Assembly: GCA_002452265.1 (NCBI GenBank)
Contig: DKEW01000057.1
Coordinates: 17,166-38,259, forward strand
Origin: Pelobacter sp. UBA6812
GTDB lineage: Bacteria > Desulfobacterota > Desulfuromonadia > Desulfuromonadales > Syntrophotaleaceae
Direction: 5' to 3'
Length of the DNA: 21,094 bases
Part shown: positions 16,505-21,094 of the stretch, piece after piece
How positions within the stretch are numbered: the stretch's first letter is position 1
Layout of the letters: each line of letters begins with the position of its first letter
Made by a program: the position numbers and the translations under genes
Notes under the pieces: model-generated
The model's database searches: none
The model's input: the letters and a program-made list of their open reading frames with translations, nothing else
Told to the model about the DNA's origin: nothing

Positions 16505-16889
16505 CGCTGTTTTCCCCTTTCAAACTTTAATCGTTATTAGAGCAAAAAAAGTGCGCAGGACTTACTCCCCGGCCCCTTTTCGATCCAATCACCATGAAAA
16601 GGATTTCTTCCGGGATTGCAGGCCCGTTGATTACCACCGGACATCCTGTATCTCTTCAAGGGATCGTGGCGGCCTTGTTCATTAATGCTAGCATGCCCCA
16701 TCCGTTTTTGCAGATGCCCCTGGATTTCCGGAGCCGCGAAATCGGGAGCAGGGCCATTAAGAACCGATGCTTGCCTTCTCCGAAATCGAATCTAAACTTT
16801 ATTTTGTCCATCAACAGAGTAGTCGGGATTCGTTGGACCGTTTCCCCGGATACTAATCACCCCATAACCAACCAAAAGGAGGTCTTCCA
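16505..16889. other. Intergenic region, no gene seen
   Basis: About 385 bases between the divergent YhdH pseudogene and the ferredoxin gene. A 120-codon open frame (16594-16956) runs into the ferredoxin gene in another frame and has no Shine-Dalgarno or recognisable protein pattern, so I do not call it. Promoters for both sides should lie here, but none stands out. Confidence 0.5.
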
Positions 16890-17075
16890 ATGGGAACGCA
16901 TTACATTACTGACGATTGTGTCGCATGCGGGGCGTGCGAACCGGTCTGCCCCGTGAGTGCTATTAGTGCAGACGACCCCATTTACATTATTGACATGGAA
17001 ACGTGCACCGATTGTGGCGCATGTGATGATGTCTGTCCTGTTGATGCTATCAAATGGGAAAAAACGGCCGACTAA
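16890..17075 (+). CDS. 2x[4Fe-4S] bacterial ferredoxin
   Basis: 61 residues with two complete CxxCxxCxxxCP motifs: Cys10, 13, 16, 20 (CVACGACEPVCP) and Cys39, 42, 45, 49 (CTDCGACDDVCP). The two halves show the usual internal duplication. It is a small cytosolic low-potential electron carrier for anaerobic metabolism. AAAAGGAGG lies nine bases before the ATG, suggesting high expression. It is a single-gene unit closed by the terminator at 17133-17171. Confidence 0.96.
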   Translation: MGTHYITDDCVACGACEPVCPVSAISADDPIYIIDMETCTDCGACDDVCPVDAIKWEKTAD

Positions 17076-17132
17076 CTTAAGAGGCCAGGTGAGGCCAACG
17101 TTTTCGGCCCACTGACATGTTTAGCAGATAAG

Positions 17133-17171
17133 GGAGGAAATCTATGACCGCATAGGTTTCCTCCGTTTTTT
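17133..17171 (+). terminator. Rho-independent terminator of the ferredoxin gene
   Basis: GGAGGAAATCTATG pairs with CATAGGTTTCCTCC around an ACCG loop: 14 pairs, one being G-U, followed by GTTTTTT. It lies 57 bases after the ferredoxin stop. The minus strand has no U tract after the hairpin, so it serves mainly the plus strand. Confidence 0.88.
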
Positions 17172-17192
17172 GTTCATTTTTCGCATTCAGCA

Positions 17193-17279
17193 CTACTGGA
17201 ACCGGCGCAGTTTCACAGCTTTGACCTTGAACATGTTGCCATACCGCCGCACCGTTCGTAGTCCTTTGGCCTTTGCCAT
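17193..17279 (-). CDS. Possible 28-residue highly basic microprotein
   Basis: An ATG at 17279 opens 28 codons ending in TAG, beginning MAKAKGLRTVRRYGN and ending in VKLRRFQ. It contains five Lys and five Arg and no Asp or Glu, so the net charge is about +10. AGGAGG sits seven bases before the ATG, one of the best ribosome binding sites in the window, in a stretch with no other gene on this strand. A longer TTG-started frame (17283 to 17077) shares the site but runs through the ferredoxin terminator and looks less likely. I do not recognise a family. A nucleic-acid- or ribosome-associated role would fit the charge but is speculation. It converges with the ferredoxin gene and is divergent from the sigma operon. 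Confidence 0.5.
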   Translation of the reverse strand: MAKAKGLRTVRRYGNMFKVKAVKLRRFQ

Positions 17280-17432
17280 TCAAACACCTCCTGGTTAGGG
17301 TTAGGTATCTATTTTATGAAGGTCAAGTACCCGCCAAACAGCACCATTAGCCAGCCGTAACGATATCCTTCAGGACAACCTTGGCCTTGCGGGGAACCCA
17401 AGCCAACCTCTGACAAAAAAACCGCAGCGGGA

Positions 17433-17464
17433 TGTAACCTTTTTGCCTGCCTGGCGATTTTGTC
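17433..17464 (+). promoter_or_regulatory. ECF-type promoter of the sigma factor operon
   Basis: GATGTAACCTTTT starts at 17431 and CGATTTTGTC at 17455, exactly 24 bases apart. The TGTAACC element has the AAC core common in ECF sigma -35 sites, and CGATT would be the -10. The same pair with the same spacing occurs at 19311/19335. This suggests autoregulation of the sigma operon; the transcript would start near 17470. Confidence 0.65.
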
Positions 17465-17467
17465 AGT

Positions 17468-17508
17468 AGGAATATGATATGCTGCCGACGCCGGCAGCCG
17501 ATATTCCT
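17468..17508 (+). promoter_or_regulatory. Hairpin at the predicted 5' end of the sigma operon transcript
   Basis: Outer arms AGGAATAT (17468-17475) and ATATTCCT (17501-17508); inner arms GCTGCCG (17481-17487) and CGGCAGC (17492-17498) around an ACGC loop, with an asymmetric internal loop between them. CTTTTC follows. It may be a 5' stabiliser, an attenuator-like structure or an overlapping protein site. Confidence 0.5.
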
Positions 17509-17644
17509 CTTTTCAGTACCGTCTATTCAAACAATGCGGCCAATCGGCCGCTCACTTGGCGAAGAAACCCTTCGTGGTGTTCAGGAACAGGAAAATTCCA
17601 CCGGTTTCGGTTCTGGTTTCCAACAAAGCGGAGTACGGCATTTG

Positions 17645-18259
17645 ATGAAAAGTGATGTGGCGGTTAAAACGGACGAGACTGAGGACGTTGAAATCATCGA
17701 CCGCGTGCTCCGTGGGGCCACCAACGATTTCGAGATTCTCCTGCACAGGTATCGCGGGTATGTGTTTAAAATTGTCGCGGGGATCATTCCCTCTGATGCG
17801 GTAGCGGATCTATCCCACGAGATATTCATCGATGTCTACAAATCGCTGCCCCGCTACGATGATAGAAAAACATTCAAGAAATGGCTTGCCAGCATAGCTA
17901 TCCGGCGCTGTTACGACTACTGGCGCAAGCATTATCATAACCGGGAAATCCCGCTCAGCGAGCTTACCGAGGAACACGAAAACTGGGTCGAAAATGTCGC
18001 CGCCACCCAAGCCAAAGACCTGTTTGAAAAGGGTGAAAAGCAAAAAGAGGCACGGGAAGTTTTACAATGGGCGATGGCCGGCCTCTCTGCCAAAGACAGG
18101 ATGGTCCTCACCCTGGTCCACCTGGAGGGGCATTCGGTAAAGGAGGCGGCGCAAATCCTTGGCTGGAGCGCAATCAATGTGAAGGTTCGCGCCCACAGAT
18201 CACGGGAAAAACTGCGAAAGAGAATTGCGACAATGTTGGAAGGAGAAAGCAGCAGATGA
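17645..18259 (+). CDS. ECF RNA polymerase sigma factor
   Basis: 204 residues from ATG 17645. Region 2 is visible at ~25-95 (FEILLHRYRGYVFKIV, then DLSHEIFIDVYKSLPRYDD, then FKKWLASIAIRRCYDYWRK), and region 4 at ~140-195 (LSAKDRMVLTLVHLEGHSVK, EAAQILGWSAINVKVRAHRS, the helix-turn-helix for the -35 element). Regions 1 and 3 are absent, as in the ECF group. The frame is open upstream to 17474, but those 57 codons do not resemble a sigma N-terminus and begin inside a hairpin. The Shine-Dalgarno at 17645 is weak (GGAG about 13 bases away), so low basal translation is possible. The stop overlaps the next gene as ATGA. The operon order sigma, small membrane protein, periplasmic sensor-like protein recalls metal-sensing CnrH/CnrY/CnrX modules. 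Confidence 0.9.
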   Translation: MKSDVAVKTDETEDVEIIDRVLRGATNDFEILLHRYRGYVFKIVAGIIPSDAVADLSHEIFIDVYKSLPRYDDRKTFKKWLASIAIRRCYDYWRKHYHNREIPLSELTEEHENWVENVAATQAKDLFEKGEKQKEAREVLQWAMAGLSAKDRMVLTLVHLEGHSVKEAAQILGWSAINVKVRAHRSREKLRKRIATMLEGESSR

Positions 18260-18576
18260 TGAAAAATGATTGCGTAACCGAGCTGGAAAAAGCGCTTGTC
18301 GCGTCGCACCGCAGCCGTCCGCAGGTCGAGGCACCCGCAGGATGGGACATGCAGGTGATGCAACAGATACAGGCACAAGGCCGCCCACGCATCGAAGAAC
18401 AGGAATCCTTCCTGACTCAACGCTTTGTCTGGCGTTTTGCCGCGGTTGCCTGCACGATTGCATTCATAGTTTCCATGTACGCCTTTGGAACCGACCTCGG
18501 CCCGGAACATCTGGTCGCCAAGCTCTTCTTCGATGACCCTTTGGGCCTGGTCACCATGCCGATTTTTGCCTTGTAA
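18256..18576 (+). CDS. Small single-span membrane protein, likely anti-sigma factor
   Basis: 106 residues starting at ATG 18256, overlapping the sigma stop by four bases; AGGAGA is about nine bases upstream. Residues 1-57 are soluble and helical-looking (TELEKALVASHRSRPQVEAP), a single membrane span lies at ~58-78 (FVWRFAAVACTIAFIVSMYA), and about 28 residues follow on the far side. There is no HxxxCxxC zinc motif, so it is not a ZAS-type anti-sigma; size and layout are closer to CnrY-like proteins, where a short cytosolic segment holds the sigma factor. The assignment rests on position and topology, not on a recognised domain. Confidence 0.75.
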   Translation: MMKNDCVTELEKALVASHRSRPQVEAPAGWDMQVMQQIQAQGRPRIEEQESFLTQRFVWRFAAVACTIAFIVSMYAFGTDLGPEHLVAKLFFDDPLGLVTMPIFAL

Positions 18577-18647
18577 CCCGCATCATGCGCGTCTGTTTAT
18601 TTTATAAAAACAGAAAATACAACCTGTCAGACGGGGAGTAACCTGAT

Positions 18648-19028
18648 ATGAAAAGATGGAAACTATGGGCGGGAGTTCTGCTGGTTTTTGCTGCAGGTGC
18701 GTGCGTGGGCGTTGTCGGCACCGGTCTTTATGTCCGCCACTCCTTTGAGTCCCTGCTCCAGGGTGGCCCACCGGCCGTGGCTGAACTGGTCACCAATAGA
18801 CTTGCCCGAGAGCTGGACCTCTCGAAATCCCAGAAGATTGCAGTGGGTGAAACCGTGCAAGAGATGCAATCCCAAATACAGGCACTGCGACTCCAGTACC
18901 GGCCGGAAGCGAAACAAATCCTGATCACCGGCATGTCGAAGATGAAGACGGAACTATCGGCGGAGCAACAGCAAAAGCTGGACAGACTGTATAACAAGCT
19001 CACGACGCGATGGCGATTAAACGAATAA
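18648..19028 (+). CDS. Periplasmic CnrX/Spy-like sensor protein, membrane-anchored
   Basis: 126 residues. An N-terminal span (KLWAGVLLVFAAGACVGVVG, 5-24) acts as signal anchor; the rest is a helical periplasmic domain with LDLSKSQKIAVGETVQEMQS and ELSAEQQQKLDRLYNKL, the 'L-x-L-(S/T)-x-x-Q' style seen in Spy, CpxP and CnrX/ZraP-like proteins. CnrX-type members sense metals and release a sigma factor through the anti-sigma partner. Here only one His (31) and no Cys remain in the soluble domain, so classical metal binding is doubtful and another envelope signal is possible. GGGGAG lies nine bases before ATG 18648, 71 bases after the previous stop. Confidence 0.75.
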   Translation: MKRWKLWAGVLLVFAAGACVGVVGTGLYVRHSFESLLQGGPPAVAELVTNRLARELDLSKSQKIAVGETVQEMQSQIQALRLQYRPEAKQILITGMSKMKTELSAEQQQKLDRLYNKLTTRWRLNE

Positions 19029-19310
19029 TACCGTTTCGGGATCGCCTCTTTAACGCAAGTACTCAGGCTGACCGCCAGTGAAGCAAACCATACAAAACAG
19101 GGATACTCAGGATTTTCAGTATAAAGTCTTGAATTCCGGGCCTTGGTATCTATCCTGGATATCCCTGATTAAATAGAACCGCGAAAAACATTCACTTTCG
19201 AAAAAATCAACATCCGAGGGTTTTACGGGCATATCCACGAGCTGACCGAACATCTCGCCCTGATCCCTTCCCCGCAGTCAACCGATCGATTTCAGAATAA
19301 ATCCATTCAA
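19029..19310. other. Intergenic region with imperfect inverted repeat
   Basis: No gene seen between the sensor stop and the second ECF-type promoter. Arms at 19098-19113 (CAGGGATACTCAGGAT) and 19152-19167 (ATCCTGGATATCCCTG) pair with two mismatches across a 38-base spacer. No U tract follows, so it is not a standard terminator, although it is the only structure seen that could separate the two operons. Confidence 0.4.
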
Positions 19311-19312
19311 GA

Positions 19313-19344
19313 TGTAACCTTTTACGTTCCTTTCCGATTCTAAG
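19313..19344 (+). promoter_or_regulatory. ECF-type promoter of the repeat-protein/EF-hand operon
   Basis: GATGTAACCTTTT at 19311-19323 and CGATTCTAAG at 19335-19344 reproduce the sigma operon promoter with an identical 24-base offset, while the sequence between differs. Predicted start near 19350, leaving a leader of about 135 bases that contains short hairpins (GCCATG/CATGGC; GTGAAAA-C-TTTTCAC). Confidence 0.65.
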
Positions 19345-19486
19345 CACAGGGAGGCATGTCATGGACCTGCCAGGATGCCATGCCACAGGACATGGCAACA
19401 CGCGTTATGTGAAAACTTTTCACGTGGTTAACCATGTCCCGAAGGCTTAGTGGTTAAAAACAGAAAGACAACCCAGGAGGAAAAGG

Positions 19487-20038
19487 ATGAGAGAATTGAT
19501 TTTTTGCAAGGCCAAAGTATTTCGAAATGTGGCGTGCGTACTATTCGTATTGATGTTTCTGACTGCCTCGACCGAAGTCATGGCCTGGCAACGCAACGTA
19601 TCACGCACCGGCTCATCAGGACAGAGCGCCACGCGCGACATTACCGCCACCCGCTCAGGCAGTGGATACAACCGAAGCACTACGTTCAACGGCCCCCAGG
19701 GTAACTCCGCCACCCGTGAAACGTCAGTCACCCGCACCGAATCAGGAATAAACCGCGCCACCACGACTACCGGCCCTCAAGGCAACACGATGACCCGCGA
19801 AGCCAATAGCCAGTGGAATCCGGAAACCAAAACCTGGACCAAAAGATCAAACACCACAGGATCCGGTGGACAGACCGCCACCCGCGAAACGTCGGTCTCC
19901 CGTACTGAGTCCGGAGTAAACCGCTCCACCACGACTACCGGCCCTCAAGGCAACACGATGACCCGCGATGCCAACGGCCAATGGGATCCGGAGACAAAAA
20001 CCTGGTCGAAAAACGTAATAGTGGAGACTGCCCCATGA
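19487..20038 (+). CDS. Secreted Thr/Arg-rich tandem-repeat protein
   Basis: 183 residues with a Sec signal peptide (hydrophobic core VACVLFVLMFLTA, likely cut after VMA at residue 33). The mature part has almost no hydrophobic residues and no Cys. Two near-identical 46-residue repeats occupy 74-119 and 130-175 (SATRETSVTRTESG, TTTTGPQGNTMTRE, QWNPETKTWTK); a partial degenerate copy precedes them at 47-73. Polar, glycine- and threonine-rich repeats suggest an extended or beta-rich extracytoplasmic protein; I recognise no function. AGGAGGAAAAGG lies directly before the ATG. Its stop overlaps the next gene's ATG (20035-20038), and the operon has the same promoter elements as the sigma operon. 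Confidence 0.85.
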   Translation: MRELIFCKAKVFRNVACVLFVLMFLTASTEVMAWQRNVSRTGSSGQSATRDITATRSGSGYNRSTTFNGPQGNSATRETSVTRTESGINRATTTTGPQGNTMTREANSQWNPETKTWTKRSNTTGSGGQTATRETSVSRTESGVNRSTTTTGPQGNTMTRDANGQWDPETKTWSKNVIVETAP

Positions 20039-20388
20039 TCATTTTCGTAAAGAACAGGTTGATGAGAAGACGCCCGCTTGGCAGCGCAAAATCAACGAGG
20101 ATGCTGGTAGCGATGCTCGCCGGGTTAACCCTTATCCTTCCGGCAAGCATGGCGATAGCTCGGGAAAACCCCCTCGATGTTCTCTTTCAGATAAGCGACA
20201 GCGATGCCAATGGTCTCATCAGTGAAGCGGAATGGCACGCAACCATGCAGAAACGCATGGAATCGCTCGACACCAATCACGACGGAAACCTGTCGCGGAT
20301 GGAATTCGAAAAGGCGCGACAAACCGTCAGGGAAAGGATGCGCAGCATGTCAACGCGTACACGTAGTGAAAATCAGTTCATGGAATAA
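20035..20388 (+). CDS. Exported two-EF-hand calcium-binding protein
   Basis: 117 residues. N-terminal basic region and hydrophobic stretch (RMLVAMLAGLTLILPASMA, 22-40) form a signal peptide or anchor. Two canonical 12-residue EF-hand loops follow: DSDANGLISEAE (55-66) and DTNHDGNLSRME (79-90), each with Asp at 1 and 3, Asn/Asp at 5, Gly at 6 and Glu at 12, so Ca2+ binding is expected. ATG 20035 overlaps the previous stop as ATGA, supporting coupled translation; later ATGs at 20062 and 20101 would also keep the hydrophobic segment. With the repeat protein it forms an operon probably under the neighbouring ECF sigma factor. Confidence 0.88.
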   Translation: MIIFVKNRLMRRRPLGSAKSTRMLVAMLAGLTLILPASMAIARENPLDVLFQISDSDANGLISEAEWHATMQKRMESLDTNHDGNLSRMEFEKARQTVRERMRSMSTRTRSENQFME

Positions 20389-20452
20389 TTTCTACTAGGC
20401 AAGACGAGCGTTGGACCTGAAACGATCGGTTTGAGTGAATTGATTTAACAAT

Positions 20453-20493
20453 AAAGCCGGTCCCAAAGATAATGTTTCGGGACCGGTTTTATA
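20453..20493 (+). terminator. Rho-independent terminator after the EF-hand gene
   Basis: AAAGCCGGTCCC pairs with GGGACCGGTTTT (eight strong GC-rich pairs, a G-T, then A-T pairs) around a 14-base loop, ending in TTTTATATTT. It lies 64 bases after the stop. Confidence 0.88.
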
Positions 20494-20569
20494 TTTGAGG
20501 TGTTCCTTTTCCGGAAACAATGCCCGGATCGCGGCATCCTCCATCATGCCAGGGTACCTGCCGGGCAGG

Positions 20570-21080
20570 GAAAGGGGCGCGCTTTTCTGCTTACTCTTTT
20601 GACGCGCTTTAAAAGAGTCAGGCGCTGGGCGGGGGTGCATCCCCGCGGTCTTGAAGTTGTGTTTGAATGTTCCGAAACCTTAACATCAAGTTCGCCGGTC
20701 CCGGCCGGCAGCCGGGATACTTTCTTTGCAAGGCCCCAAAGAAAGTATCCAAAGAAATGGCCTAGGGTCTGGCTTCGCCGTTATATCTGGCGCGAAGGGG
20801 CTTGGCTTGACGCACCTTTCCGGGTAAGGCTAACCGGCGCGTCTGCGTAGGGCTTCCTTTGCCGGCAGAGGTGGGGCGCGCAACTCGCAGCACAACTGTT
20901 GCCTGCACCGGCTCTGCTGCCTCGGGAACACAAACAAACAGGTTTTACTTTTAGTTTTGTTTGAGATTTCACCCAACTGCCTCTTGACGCCCGGTCGCAA
21001 GAGACGAACTCCACCGTAACCCCCTGCCAAGGTTTGCCAGAAGGGGAGTCGAGAGAAACCACCAACGCCATCCATCGCGC
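20570..21080 (+). repeat. ~551-bp non-coding repeat, copy D (dispersed)
   Basis: Same orientation as copies A-C, about 5 kb away, beginning part-way into the unit. Hairpin 2 is identical (20716-20728 with 20737-20749). Hairpin 1 differs in sequence but still pairs (ACTCTTTT 20593-20600 with AAAAGAGT 20611-20618). The CCAACTGC anchor recurs at 20973, 257 bases after hairpin 2, as in copy A (256). Similarity fades near 21075-21081, close to the window end, so another copy may or may not follow. Confidence 0.85.
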
Positions 21081-21094
21081 GGTGGTTATTGGCC

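Noticed and set aside
16594..16956. 120-codon plus-strand ORF before the ferredoxin gene
   Set aside because: No ribosome binding site, no protein pattern, and it overlaps the ferredoxin gene in another frame.
17474..17644. 57-codon N-terminal extension of the sigma factor
   Set aside because: It would begin inside the hairpin at the predicted transcript start with no room for a ribosome binding site, and it does not resemble ECF N-termini.
14440..21094. CRISPR array or tRNA/rRNA genes in the repetitive part
   Set aside because: Repeat period is ~551 bases with no short regular repeat-spacer pattern, and no cloverleaf or rRNA-like sequence was seen.

Overview
The window looks like a chromosomal stretch of a Gram-negative anaerobe, most plausibly a Desulfuromonadales-type deltaproteobacterium (Pelobacter/Desulfuromonas/Geobacter relatives). 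The reasons are the mix of a GltD-like flavoprotein, a 2x[4Fe-4S] ferredoxin, several diguanylate cyclases, and multicopy GC-rich non-coding repeats. This assignment is inference from style; no rRNA or other taxonomic marker is present. The base composition is mosaic: about 4.2-9.26 kb is visibly AT-richer than the 9.27-14.25 kb operon that follows.

Layout. (1) 1-1067: the 3' part of a GltD-like NAD(P)H/FAD oxidoreductase. (2) 1171-3977, minus strand: a translationally coupled pair, a phospholipase D/VTT fusion followed by an endonuclease/exonuclease/phosphatase-fold protein, resembling the E. coli clsB-ybhP pairing. (3) 4220-4801, minus: a transglutaminase-like cysteine protein. (4) 5306-9257, plus: a c-di-GMP cluster of a cytosolic REC-PAS-PAS-GGDEF protein, a membrane GGDEF protein with an intact inhibitory site, and a secreted solute-binding protein that follows closely. 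(5) 9266-14250, minus: a GC-rich four-gene operon of an unrecognised 823-residue protein, a phosphatidylserine decarboxylase-like protein, an Lgt-like membrane protein and a DUF2062-like membrane protein. An 11-bp-arm palindrome lies in its leader. (6) 14440-15877: two full and one truncated copy of a ~551-bp non-coding repeat. The array ends inside a YhdH-type quinone oxidoreductase gene that is also frameshifted (pseudogene, 15878-16504). (7) 16890-17075: ferredoxin with a terminator, then a 28-codon, highly basic minus-strand ORF with a strong ribosome binding site. (8) 17431-20493, plus: an ECF sigma factor, a small membrane (anti-sigma-like) protein and a CnrX/Spy-like periplasmic protein, then a second operon encoding a secreted tandem-repeat protein and a two-EF-hand protein. 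(9) 20570-21094: a fourth, dispersed copy of the ~551-bp repeat running to the window edge.

The two most interesting units are these. First, the ECF sigma module: an identical GATGTAACCTTTT element sits exactly 24 bases before a CGATT element, both upstream of the sigma operon and upstream of the repeat-protein/EF-hand operon. This predicts one autoregulated regulon: membrane signal, then anti-sigma, then sigma, then secreted repeat protein plus calcium-binding protein. Second, the four-gene putative lipid operon couples a large unknown protein to PSD-like and Lgt-like enzymes. The repeat family is also notable because one of its two hairpins keeps pairing through compensatory base changes between copies.
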